DNA of 16,672 bases. It comes from Chloroflexota bacterium. Lineage in GTDB: Bacteria; Chloroflexota; Anaerolineae; Aggregatilineales; Phototrophicaceae. The DNA lies in the NCBI GenBank assembly GCA_003242205.1, contig QGUR01000071.1, positions 1 through 16,672 on the forward strand, read 5' to 3'. The notes under the pieces were generated by a model. The model searched no databases, was not told the DNA's origin, and was given only the letters and a program-made list of their open reading frames with translations. This document shows, in pieces, positions 6,302 to 13,370 of this stretch (within the stretch, counting starts at the first letter, position 1; each line of letters starts with the position of its first letter). The translations under genes were made by a program, and so were the position numbers.

Positions 6302-7801
6302 ATGGGACTTTTGCAGCGTAGAGGAACAAGCAATTCTAGCCTCGAAACGGCGCGTATGGTAGCTGCCGCCGGCGACCCCTTCGCCGATATCGACGCAACC
6401 GCGCCGTTCGAGGAACCTCGGTCACCTATCCAGCCCATCTCACCCCCGGCCAGAAACCCTGCCGCTACGGCTACCGCGCAAAAACACCATACCTCGCCGC
6501 GAGTCGCTGCGCTGCGCCGCCAGTTGCGCGCCAAGCTGCTTTCGACGCCAGACGAGGCCGACCAGTGGCAGCGCGACGATCCGGAAAAGCAGAAGATCAT
6601 TCTGACCCGGCTGAAGGGCATTCTGGAAAGGTCCAGCATCGCGCTGACGAGCCAGGAATTTGAGGAACTGAAAAATGGCCTGCTCGACGACCTGCTCGGC
6701 TTTGGCGCGATTGAGCCGCTTGTTCAGGACAGGTCGTACTCTGAAATCATGGTCAACGGCCCGGAGGTCGTTTTCGCCGAGTACAAGGGCAAGCTGATCG
6801 AGACACCGTACACCTTTGATGATGAGGAACACGTCCTCTGGACGGCTCAACGCATTGTCCGCCCGCTACAGCGCACGCTCGACCGCGCCAACCCGATGGT
6901 GGATGCTCGCCTGCCGGATGGTTCCCGCGTCCATATCGTGTCGCAGCCGTCGGCGCTCAACGGCACGACGATCACGATCCGCAAGTTTCCCGAAAAGCGG
7001 CTGACGGTTGACGACCTGATCCGTTTCGGCTCGTTCACCGAAGAAGTGGCGCTGTTTCTGGAAGCGTGTGTTGTCTCGCGCCTGAACATCGTCGTGTCCG
7101 GCGGCACCGGCTCGGGGAAGACGACGCTGCTCAACGTCCTCAGTTCCTTCATCCCGGACGACGAACGCATCGTCACCATCGAAGATTCGGCCGAGCTTCA
7201 GTTGTCGCAGCGCCATGTCGTGCGGCTGGAAACCGCGCCGCCGATCCCCGGCAGCGATGGCAAGACCGGCGCGCTCTCCATCCGCGATCTCGTCAAAGGG
7301 TCGCTGCGAATGCGCCCGGATCGCATCGTCATCGGCGAATGCCGCAGCGGCGAAGCACTCGACATGCTGCAGGCGATGAATACCGGCCATGACGGTTCGC
7401 TGACGACCGTACACAGCAATAGCCCGCGCGACTGCGTGGCCCGACTGGAAACGCTGGTGCTGATGGCGGGCATGGACATGCCGCTGCCGGTCGTGCGCCG
7501 CCAGATCGCCGGGGCGATCAACCTGATTATCCAGCAAAGCCGCCTGAAAGACGGCAGCCGTAAAATCGTGCAGATCAGCGAGATTCAGGGTATGGAAGGC
7601 GATCAGGTTGTGCTGCAGGATATTTTCCTCTACCGCACGCCGGGACAGACCTCTCCGGGCTTTTCACACGAGGGCGGCGGCAGGTTGGAGCCAACCGGCT
7701 TCCGGCCCAACTTTGTCGACCGCTTCGAGCAGTATGGCTTCAAGCTGGGCGGGCGCGTTTTCGGCGTCGGCACGGCGCGGTTCACGAAGAATCTGGGATA
7801 A
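6302..7801 (+). CDS. CpaF/TadA-type secretion ATPase
   Basis: A 499-residue type II/IV secretion AAA-like ATPase of the CpaF/TadA group, the hexameric cytosolic motor for Tad (Flp) pili or related secretion. The N-terminal 75 residues are low-complexity and proline/alanine-rich. An N-terminal domain follows, with LLGFGAIEPLVQD and SEIMVNGP. The core has Walker A GGTGSGKTT (G267 to T275), the Asp-box region IVTIEDSAELQL, Walker B RIVIGECRSGEAL, and the histidine segment NTGHDGSLTTVHSNSP. The C-terminal tail GFRPNFVDRFEQYG is typical of CpaF. ATG 6302 is preferred because AGGAAC lies 6 bases upstream and the -10 at 6242-6250 puts transcription start near 6257; the alternative ATG at 6257 adds 15 residues. 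It is immediately followed by a terminator, so it is monocistronic. No tadB, tadC, flp pilin or prepilin peptidase lies within the window. Confidence 0.92.
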   Translation: MGLLQRRGTSNSSLETARMVAAAGDPFADIDATAPFEEPRSPIQPISPPARNPAATATAQKHHTSPRVAALRRQLRAKLLSTPDEADQWQRDDPEKQKIILTRLKGILERSSIALTSQEFEELKNGLLDDLLGFGAIEPLVQDRSYSEIMVNGPEVVFAEYKGKLIETPYTFDDEEHVLWTAQRIVRPLQRTLDRANPMVDARLPDGSRVHIVSQPSALNGTTITIRKFPEKRLTVDDLIRFGSFTEEVALFLEACVVSRLNIVVSGGTGSGKTTLLNVLSSFIPDDERIVTIEDSAELQLSQRHVVRLETAPPIPGSDGKTGALSIRDLVKGSLRMRPDRIVIGECRSGEALDMLQAMNTGHDGSLTTVHSNSPRDCVARLETLVLMAGMDMPLPVVRRQIAGAINLIIQQSRLKDGSRKIVQISEIQGMEGDQVVLQDIFLYRTPGQTSPGFSHEGGGRLEPTGFRPNFVDRFEQYGFKLGGRVFGVGTARFTKNLG

Positions 7802-7804
7802 CAG

Positions 7805-7836
7805 AAAGCCCCGCTTGTTCCATAGCGGGGCTTTTT
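7805..7836. terminator. Rho-independent terminator between tadA and ftsH
   Basis: The perfect 10-bp stem AAAGCCCCGC / GCGGGGCTTT (7805-7814 and 7825-7834) has a 10-base loop and ends in a run of five T (7832-7836). It sits 3 bases after the tadA stop. On the minus strand the stem is followed by only a short T run, so it is strongest for tadA. It still lies within the 61-base gap to the ftsH stop and probably serves both genes. Confidence 0.9.
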
Positions 7837-7862
7837 CGTATTACGCAGCGAAGACAGTCAGG

Positions 7863-9791
7863 TTATGACTGGTCGTTGTAAGGCGAGAACATGGCGGCGG
7901 GAGCGCCAACCGACGGCGTCTCGCTGGCCATCAGTTCCTCGAACGCCTTTCGATCCAGCGTCTCCTGCTCGATCAGGATTTGCGCCAGCTGGTCGAGTTT
8001 ATGCCTCTGCTCCATCAAAATTTGCTTGGCGCGTTCATAGCACTGCGAGACGATGCGCTTGACCTCGTTGTCGATTTCCTCGGCGGCCTGCTCGCTGTAG
8101 TCGCGCTGCTCGTACAGCTCTCGCCCCAGAAACATCGGGCCGTTGCTGCTACCGAATGTGCGCGGGCCGAGCGCCTCGCTCATGCCGAACTGAGTGATCA
8201 TCGCGCGCGCCGTCTGCGTCGCCTGCTGCAAGTCCATGCTTGCGCCGGTCGTCAACTGGTTGAAGATGATTTCCTCGGCGGCGCGCCCGCCCATCGCAGT
8301 CGTGATGTAATCGAGGAACTGCTCGCGCGAGCGCAGCATCCGGTCGTCATCGGGCAGGGACATGACGTAGCCACCGGCGCGGCCACGCGACACGATGGTG
8401 ATCTTATGCACCGGGTCAGCATGTTCGAGCAGGTGGTGCAGGATGGCATGGCCTGCCTCATGATAGGCCAGCTTGCGCTTTTCTTCGTCGGAGATAACGC
8501 GCGTCTTGCGCTCTGGCCCCATGACGACGCGCTCCATGCTTTCCTGAAGCTCGCTCATGCCGATGGACTTCTTGTTGCGCCGGGCGGCGAGAATAGCCGC
8601 CTCGTTGACGAGGTTTTCCAGATCCGCGCCGGAAAAGCCGGGAGTGATCCGGGCAATCGCGTCCAGATCGACGTCGCTGGCCATCGGCTTGCCCTTGGCG
8701 TGAACCCTGAGGATTTCCTGACGGCCCTTCAGGTCGGGATTATCCATGACGACCTTGCGGTCGAACCGGCCGGGGCGCAGCAGCGCCGGGTCGAGGATGT
8801 CGGGCCGGTTGGTGGCGGCAATCACGATGACGTTGGTTCCGGTTTCGAACCCGTCCATCTCGACCAGAATCTGGTTGAGAGTCTGCTCGCGCTCGTCATG
8901 CCCGCCGCCGAGGCCTGCGCCACGATGACGGCCAACGGCGTCGATTTCGTCGACAAAGATGATCGACGGCGCTTCGGCTTTGGCGCGTTCGAACAGGTCG
9001 CGCACGCGGCTGGCGCCGACACCGACGAACATTTCGACAAATTCCGAACCGGAGATGCTGAAGAACGGCACACCCGCTTCACCGGCGACAGCTCGCGCCA
9101 TCAGCGTCTTGCCCGTACCCGGAGGGCCGACCATCAGCACGCCCTTGGGAATGCGCGCGCCGAGGCGGATGAATTTCTCAGGTTCCTTCAGAAACTCAAC
9201 AATTTCCTGTAGTTCCTGCTTGGCTTCCTCCGCGCCGGCCACGTCGTTGAACGTCACCTGCGGGCGCTCCATATCGCGTGTCACGCGGGCACGGCTGCGC
9301 CCGAAGCTCAACGCCTGATCCTGGCTGCCACGCACCGAACGCATCATGCGCCACAACAGCCAGACGATCAACAACGTTGGCACGACGGCGACCAGAAGCT
9401 GGAACAGAATGCCAGTGGTGTTGTCGCCCTGCCGTTCGGAGAGCGAAACCCGCGCCCACTGCTGATCGGTGACACCATAGGTAGACAGAACCTGTACGAG
9501 GTCCGTTTCGGGCGACTTATAAAGGTAGCGCTGGTCGCGGTTACGCATGGTAACGAAAACGTCCGTGCCGCCGCGAATGGTGATTTCCGAAACGTTGCCG
9601 CTCCGTATTTCCTGAGCCAGTTCGTCATACTTGATCTCGTTGCCGCGAGGCATCGGATCAGGTGAGGCGAAGATGACTACGAACAGCAGCAGCACGACCA
9701 CCGCCAGCACCAGCCATAACCGCTGCGCGTTACGACCGGAAAACGGATTGTTTCCGTTGTTATGCTGGGATTCAGGGGATCGGTTATTCAC
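7863..9791 (-). CDS. ftsH: ATP-dependent zinc metalloprotease FtsH
   Basis: A 642-residue membrane AAA+ protease that degrades misassembled membrane proteins and some soluble regulators. In order: TM1 (about 25-43, LWLVLAVVVLLLFVVIF), an extracytoplasmic domain (about 50-125), TM2 (about 130-150, LLVAVVPTLLIVWLLW), Walker A GPPGTGKT (222-229), the pore loop F255-V-G, Walker B IIFVDEID (287-294), the second region of homology (about 333-353, AATNRPDILDPALLRPGRF), the zinc site HEAGH (444-448) with the distal ligand D520 in GASMDLQQAT, and a coiled C-terminal helix region. All catalytic residues are intact. The start is GTG at 9791: GGAG lies 8 bases upstream, and the longer TTG at 9869 falls inside the -35 box. 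Monocistronic, with a strong promoter upstream. Confidence 0.97.
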   Translation of the reverse strand: MNNRSPESQHNNGNNPFSGRNAQRLWLVLAVVVLLLFVVIFASPDPMPRGNEIKYDELAQEIRSGNVSEITIRGGTDVFVTMRNRDQRYLYKSPETDLVQVLSTYGVTDQQWARVSLSERQGDNTTGILFQLLVAVVPTLLIVWLLWRMMRSVRGSQDQALSFGRSRARVTRDMERPQVTFNDVAGAEEAKQELQEIVEFLKEPEKFIRLGARIPKGVLMVGPPGTGKTLMARAVAGEAGVPFFSISGSEFVEMFVGVGASRVRDLFERAKAEAPSIIFVDEIDAVGRHRGAGLGGGHDEREQTLNQILVEMDGFETGTNVIVIAATNRPDILDPALLRPGRFDRKVVMDNPDLKGRQEILRVHAKGKPMASDVDLDAIARITPGFSGADLENLVNEAAILAARRNKKSIGMSELQESMERVVMGPERKTRVISDEEKRKLAYHEAGHAILHHLLEHADPVHKITIVSRGRAGGYVMSLPDDDRMLRSREQFLDYITTAMGGRAAEEIIFNQLTTGASMDLQQATQTARAMITQFGMSEALGPRTFGSSNGPMFLGRELYEQRDYSEQAAEEIDNEVKRIVSQCYERAKQILMEQRHKLDQLAQILIEQETLDRKAFEELMASETPSVGAPAAMFSPYNDQS

Positions 9792-9840
9792 GAAATTTTC
9801 TCCGCAATGAAACAATGGGCGTGGAGATACGCCTTGCCTG

Positions 9841-9869
9841 ATGATAGCTACGCTTGCCGGTAAGGTCAA
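9841..9869 (-). promoter_or_regulatory. Strong sigma-70-like promoter of ftsH
   Basis: On the minus strand TTGACC (9869-9864) is separated by exactly 17 bases from TATCAT (9846-9841). This is the best bipartite promoter in the window. Transcription would start near 9834, giving a leader of about 43 nt to the GTG at 9791. Confidence 0.7.
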
Positions 9870-9935
9870 TAATCCGATGATGAGGCAGGGGTGAGAAACG
9901 AACGCTTCCCGGCCAGAGGCGTAAGGAGGATCGAC

Positions 9936-10033
9936 ATGCCAAAAAGCGCGGTTTACTGCTGTTGTTCATCTCAGTTTCAATCGCGCAAACGGCATACGAT
10001 GTTGCCAGTATTTTACTCGTGAAACGTTATTAG
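9936..10033 (+). pseudogene. Possible small membrane peptide ORF, out of frame with its start by -1 at an A5 run
   Basis: A near-perfect SD, AAGGAGG (about 9923-9929), stands at good distance before ATG 9936. In the zero frame the product is a nondescript 28-residue peptide ending at TGA 10020-10022. If the frame slips by -1 on the AAAAA run at 9941-9945 (AAA then AAG), the product becomes 32 residues beginning MPKKRGLLLLFISVSIAQTA and ending LLVKRY at TAG 10031-10033. That is a positively charged N-terminus followed by one hydrophobic helix, as in small membrane peptides. Explanations are a sequencing deletion of one A, transcriptional or ribosomal slippage, gene decay, or coincidence. I do not recognise a family. 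Confidence 0.3.
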
Positions 10034-10127
10034 GGTAAGGCAGAGATTCCGTCCGGCTGCCTCAGCTTCGAACGCGAGAGCATGGCTAACCCTTGACGGC
10101 GCTTCCAGCCCGCTGAACTGCCATCCA

Positions 10128-10136
10128 TGTTATAAT
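10128..10136 (+). promoter_or_regulatory. Extended -10 promoter of the ECF sigma gene
   Basis: TGtTATAAT is a perfect extended -10, placing the transcript start near 10143 with a leader of about 40 nt. A TTGACG at 10093-10098 is too far (32 bases) to be its -35. A housekeeping-type promoter suggests the sigma gene is not only autoregulated. Confidence 0.55.
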
Positions 10137-10182
10137 CGCTGCTATCACCATCCTGTTCAGCGCCCTACCTCAGGAACCAGCC

Positions 10183-10839
10183 TTGACGACGGATCGCACC
10201 AACGAGCAGTGGCTGGCCGATCTCACCGGCCCGCCGGATGTGCAGGCCGCCGCGCTTGCGGATCTGCGCGAACGCCTGAAGCGTGGCATCTTCTACTATC
10301 TAAGCCGCGAACGCAGCGATCTGAGCGATCTTTCGCCGGATGAATTGACGCACATGGCGGAAGATCTCGCTCAGGATGCCACGTTACGTATCATGGAAAA
10401 CCTCGATACGTTTCGCGGTGACAGCATGTTCACCACGTGGGCAACCCGGATCGCAGTGCGCGTTGCCATCAGTGACCTGAGACGTGCGCGGTACAAGGAT
10501 TTCAGCCTCGACAACCTGAGCGCCGATGGTGATTTGCAGCTTTTTAGCTCGAATAACCTGATGGGAAATGCGCCGGTCGCGCCGGAACGCGCCGCCGAAC
10601 AGTCGGAAGTGCTGGCGAAAATCGCCGACGCGATGGAAGACGCGCTCACCGAGCGTCAGTACCGCGCGCTGATCGCGGTCGCGGTGAATGGCGTGCCTCT
10701 TGAAATCGTCGCTGAGCGCATGGGGACAAACCGCAATGCCCTGTATAAACTGCTGCACGATGCGCGGCGCAAGTTACGCGCGCACCTCGAAGCTCAGGGC
10801 ATTTCTCCAGATTATGTGATGACGCTGTTTCAGGAATGA
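10183..10839 (+). CDS. ECF-type RNA polymerase sigma factor (sigma-70 family)
   Basis: A 218-residue sigma factor with only regions 2 and 4, the ECF layout. Region 2 spans about 20-105, with MFTTWATRIAVRVAISDLRR (82-101) as the helix that contacts core enzyme and the -10 element. Region 4 spans about 150-205, with ALTERQY and a helix-turn-helix around 169-192 (PLEIVAERMGTNRNALYK). A serine- and asparagine-rich linker (about 107-135) joins them. The TTG at 10183 is supported by AGGA at 10172-10175. No anti-sigma gene is adjacent: the next gene is a convergent DUF1328 peptide. How its activity is controlled is therefore not evident. The family is firm; the regulon and ECF subgroup are unknown. 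Confidence 0.9.
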   Translation: MTTDRTNEQWLADLTGPPDVQAAALADLRERLKRGIFYYLSRERSDLSDLSPDELTHMAEDLAQDATLRIMENLDTFRGDSMFTTWATRIAVRVAISDLRRARYKDFSLDNLSADGDLQLFSSNNLMGNAPVAPERAAEQSEVLAKIADAMEDALTERQYRALIAVAVNGVPLEIVAERMGTNRNALYKLLHDARRKLRAHLEAQGISPDYVMTLFQE

Positions 10840-10846
10840 CTGGCGC

Positions 10847-10896
10847 GGCCAGAAAGGGAAAGCCTTCACAGCGATAACGGGCAGCCATCTCTGGCC
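10847..10896. terminator. Weak inverted repeat between convergent sigma and DUF1328 genes
   Basis: GGCCAGA (10847-10853) can pair with TCTGGCC (10890-10896) across a 36-base loop in the 79-base convergent gap. There is no T run on either strand, so termination activity is doubtful. Confidence 0.2.
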
Positions 10897-10918
10897 ACCC
10901 GCAGTGTGCTTACTACCC

Positions 10919-11080
10919 CTAGGCTGTCCGGCGGCCGAAGATCAACGACACGACAAACAGCACCAGAAAGACGAAGAACAGGATCTGGGCAATTGATGAA
11001 GCTGTACCGGCTATGCCGCCGAACCCCAACAGCGCCGCAATGATCGCGATTACGAGGAAGATCAGCGCGTACCTCAACAT
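10919..11080 (-). CDS. DUF1328 family small membrane protein
   Basis: A 53-residue, two-helix membrane peptide matching the DUF1328 (YtjA-like) pattern from its first residue: MLRYALIFLVIAIIAALLGF, then GGIAGTASSIAQILFF and a second helix ending RRTA. The function of the family is unknown; members are widespread. ATG 11080 is chosen because family homology begins there and AAGGAG lies 9 bases upstream; upstream ATGs would add up to 24 unrelated residues. It converges with the ECF sigma gene and has its own AT-rich promoter region (11161-11192). Confidence 0.9.
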   Translation of the reverse strand: MLRYALIFLVIAIIAALLGFGGIAGTASSIAQILFFVFLVLFVVSLIFGRRTA

Positions 11081-11160
11081 GAGATTTGTCTCCTTAGTCT
11101 GGCCGGCCATCGCTGACCCTCGCCAGTAACTGAAATGGGATTTGTAATACAATAATTCGC

Positions 11161-11192
11161 ATTATATAACGATTTTTGTGTATATGTGACAA
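11161..11192 (-). promoter_or_regulatory. Candidate promoter for the DUF1328 gene
   Basis: On the minus strand TTGTCA (11192-11187) is followed by TTATAT at 17-base spacing (11169-11164), or by TATAAT (11166-11161) at 20-base spacing. The stretch 11140-11215 is clearly more AT-rich than its surroundings. The leader to 11080 would be about 75 nt. Confidence 0.45.
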
Positions 11193-11249
11193 TTCTCATT
11201 AAGCGCTAAAATGGTGCGGAGTTTGTGGGGCAGGTGTAGAAACAGGCTT

Positions 11250-11280
11250 TTGACTGAGGGCCAGTGCGATCTGGTATAGC
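11250..11280 (+). promoter_or_regulatory. Candidate promoter for the ADC-like gene
   Basis: TTGACT (11250-11255) lies 19 bases before TATAGC, which is preceded by TGg to make an extended -10 (11272-11280). The leader to the ATG at 11358 is about 70 nt. Confidence 0.45.
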
Positions 11281-11357
11281 CCGCCCGCGAACCTGTAACG
11301 ACGACTCAACAAGGCGGCGAAGCCGCTATTTTCATAGAGCACAGGAATGGGATTGCG

Positions 11358-12017
11358 ATGGTGACCGCGAACAACCGGACGACGGGCGCTGAGCCGCCGT
11401 GGACGCTGACAGGCAGCGCCAATATTGTGTTTTATCGCTTTTCGGCGGATTTCGTGAACAAGCGCATGGTTGTGCCGGAGGGACTGGAGGGCATGTTTCT
11501 GGGCGGCATTGGCGCGCTTGGATTGGTCGAGTACGTCACATCGCCGGTGGGGCCATACCGCGAGCTATGGTTTTCTCCCGGCCAGTTTGCCTTTGGCAGC
11601 CGCAAATATCACAGCATTACCCACATGTATGTGACGACAACACCCGGTATGGAAGCCGGGAGGGCTTACTGGGGCCTGCCCAAGACCATTGCCGAAATCG
11701 ATCGCAGCGACGAAAACGGCGTCGATCAATGGCGCGTCTTTAAGGATGGACACCTGCTGCTCGATGTCGCTTTTCGTCCGGGCCGCCTCAGCCTGCCGGT
11801 ATGGAGCTGGATGGTGCGACCGCGCATCATGCAACACTGGAACGGCCAGCATTACCTGACACGCCTGCGCGGCAATGCGCGTGTGCGTCTGACCGACCTG
11901 TCACAACCACAGGGCCGCAGCCCGGAATTTCCTGACCTCAGCCATGCCCGCCCGATTGGCGCTGTCAATCTGCCTCGCTTCCGGCTCATTATGCCGGCGG
12001 CGCGCGTCGGTGATTGA
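11358..12017 (+). CDS. Acetoacetate decarboxylase-like superfamily protein
   Basis: A 219-residue protein resembling the acetoacetate decarboxylase (ADC) beta-barrel superfamily. Typical elements are EGMFLGGIGALGLVEYVTSP (44-63), PYRELWFSPGQF (66-77), an aromatic strand HSITHMYV (85-92) and GRAYWGLPKTIAEI (101-114). In true ADC a lysine in an equivalent PK motif forms a Schiff base with the substrate; K109 here is the candidate. Acetoacetate itself need not be the substrate, since many superfamily members have other or unknown activities. ATG 11358 has AGGA at 11342-11345, a slightly long distance. The gene stands alone, with a promoter candidate upstream, and no acetone or butanol pathway gene is nearby. 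Confidence 0.75.
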   Translation: MVTANNRTTGAEPPWTLTGSANIVFYRFSADFVNKRMVVPEGLEGMFLGGIGALGLVEYVTSPVGPYRELWFSPGQFAFGSRKYHSITHMYVTTTPGMEAGRAYWGLPKTIAEIDRSDENGVDQWRVFKDGHLLLDVAFRPGRLSLPVWSWMVRPRIMQHWNGQHYLTRLRGNARVRLTDLSQPQGRSPEFPDLSHARPIGAVNLPRFRLIMPAARVGD

Positions 12018-12237
12018 GCCACAGCCGGCACAGGTACTATCTCGATTTACAGGCCGGTGCGATGACTGGCGTGCGCCATCTCTCGCTTATGCCGTATTGA
12101 TCGAGCGGCGCAGCAGGCGGAAATCGCATTGGCCTTCATGGCGTTCGCTGCACGCCCTGACGCCGGCATGGAGAAAGGAGAATGCGTTAGAATCTTCGGC
12201 GGAAACGCTGAAGGGAAACGATCACTAAGGAGCGACC

Positions 12238-13347
12238 GTGGCGGAAAGCAGCTATCGAATTCACCGGCCCGTTCGGAATGTCTACGCGCATAGCTATGTG
12301 CTGCTCGTCCTCCTGAGTTTTGCCATCTCAGTCGTCGGCACGCGGTTGTTTCTGGAAATAACCGGCTATCCTCAGCTTGGCAATGACACGCTCCATATCG
12401 CTCATGCGCTCTGGGGAGGGCTGCTGCTGGTCGTCGCTTCCGGCCTGACGCTGACCTATCTCAACCAGTGGGTATTTCGTCTGGCGGCCATCTGCGCCGG
12501 CACGGGCGTTGGCCTGTTCATCGACGAAGTTGGCAAATTCATCACCCAGACCAATGACTACTTTTTCCCGCTGGCCGCGCCACTGATTTACGTTTTCTTC
12601 CTGCTGGCGGTGTTTGTCTATCTTTACGTGCGCCGGGGCAAGACGACCGACGCGCGCGCCGAGATGTATGCGGTGCTGAGCGTCATTCAGGAGGTGCTGG
12701 ACGACAATCTGGAAGTGAGCGAGCGCGAGTACCTGATCGAGCGACTGCGCCATGTGCAGCGGACGGGCGAACGCCGCGACCTGAGCGCGCTGGCAACGGC
12801 GCTGTTGCAGTTTATCGAGTCGGATGCGGCGGTCGTCATTCCCGACCAGTCGACGCTATACCAGCGCCTGATGAACCGGTGGCAAGCGTTTGAAGACCGG
12901 GTGTTCACGCGCAGGACGATGCGCTGGCTCATCGTGTTGGCGCTGGCGCTGGTGAGCGTGAGCGCGATCACGCAGCTCACCTTGCTAACGTCGCTGTTGT
13001 TCGACAGAGACGCGCTGGATCACTCGGTGTTTCTGCTGATTCTGGAAACCAACCCGCTCGTTCGCGGCCCGGCCAGCTTTCAGTGGTTCCTGGTGTCAAT
13101 CGCGCTGGAACTGCTGATGGGCGGGCTGCTGGTAGTCTCCCTGTTGCTGATGTTGCGCGGCTGGGAAACGGCCGCCATCCGCTTCGGCTCCAGCGCGCTG
13201 GTGCTGTCGCTGACGATCAACAACATTCTCAAATTCTACTTCAACCAGTTCTCGGTGGTGGCCGAATCCATCCTCCTGTTTCTGGTGCTGATGATGCTGT
13301 TACGCTACCAGAACCGTTTTTTGGCGGACTACCCGCCCGCGCTCTAA
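12238..13347 (+). CDS. Conserved polytopic membrane protein with FIDEVGKFIT motif
   Basis: A 369-residue integral membrane protein of unknown function. Four hydrophobic helices occupy about 20-131, followed by a soluble, charged segment (132-225, with a helical EVLDDNLEVSEREYLIERLR) and about four more helices (about 230-358). The most striking feature is HIAHALWGGLLLVVASG (53-69), leading to VGLFIDEVGKFITQTNDYFF (91-110), which places His, Asp, Glu and Lys within or beside helices. From memory, similar 'FIDEVGKFIT..NDYF' proteins occur in actinobacteria and Chloroflexota as hypothetical membrane proteins; this needs a search. The GTG at 12238 has AAGGAG at 12227-12232, 5 bases upstream, a strong start. 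The 220 bases before it hold no other gene that I can support. It converges with the TIM-barrel gene (23-base gap). Confidence 0.8.
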   Translation: MAESSYRIHRPVRNVYAHSYVLLVLLSFAISVVGTRLFLEITGYPQLGNDTLHIAHALWGGLLLVVASGLTLTYLNQWVFRLAAICAGTGVGLFIDEVGKFITQTNDYFFPLAAPLIYVFFLLAVFVYLYVRRGKTTDARAEMYAVLSVIQEVLDDNLEVSEREYLIERLRHVQRTGERRDLSALATALLQFIESDAAVVIPDQSTLYQRLMNRWQAFEDRVFTRRTMRWLIVLALALVSVSAITQLTLLTSLLFDRDALDHSVFLLILETNPLVRGPASFQWFLVSIALELLMGGLLVVSLLLMLRGWETAAIRFGSSALVLSLTINNILKFYFNQFSVVAESILLFLVLMMLLRYQNRFLADYPPAL

Positions 13348-13370
13348 ATCCTTCAAGGGCAGGGCGGGCG

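Larger units (their letters stand above)
9792..10182. other. 391-bp intergenic regulatory region between ftsH and the ECF sigma gene
   Basis: This divergent gap holds the ftsH promoter (9841-9869, minus), a possible frameshifted small ORF with its own strong SD (9925-10033, plus), and the extended -10 of the sigma gene (10128-10136, plus). Downstream of the small ORF is a 6-bp hairpin AGGCAG / CTGCCT (10038-10043 and 10057-10062) without a T run. I see no tRNA or known riboswitch. Confidence 0.5.

Noticed and set aside
6866..7537. 223-codon open frame on the minus strand
   Set aside because: Antisense to the TadA ATPase core; no SD or promoter, and the composition is typical of a shadow.
7980..9212. 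Long 410-codon open frame on the plus strand
   Set aside because: It lies entirely antisense to ftsH, whose motifs are unmistakable; the open frame results from codon bias in GC-rich DNA.
9792..9869. 26-residue N-terminal extension of FtsH from TTG 9869
   Set aside because: The TTG lies in the -35 box TTGACC of the promoter, and GTG 9791 has a good GGAG site.
11944..12228. 94-codon open frame after the ADC-like gene
   Set aside because: It overlaps the ADC-like gene end, has no SD and an arginine/serine-rich composition typical of noise.
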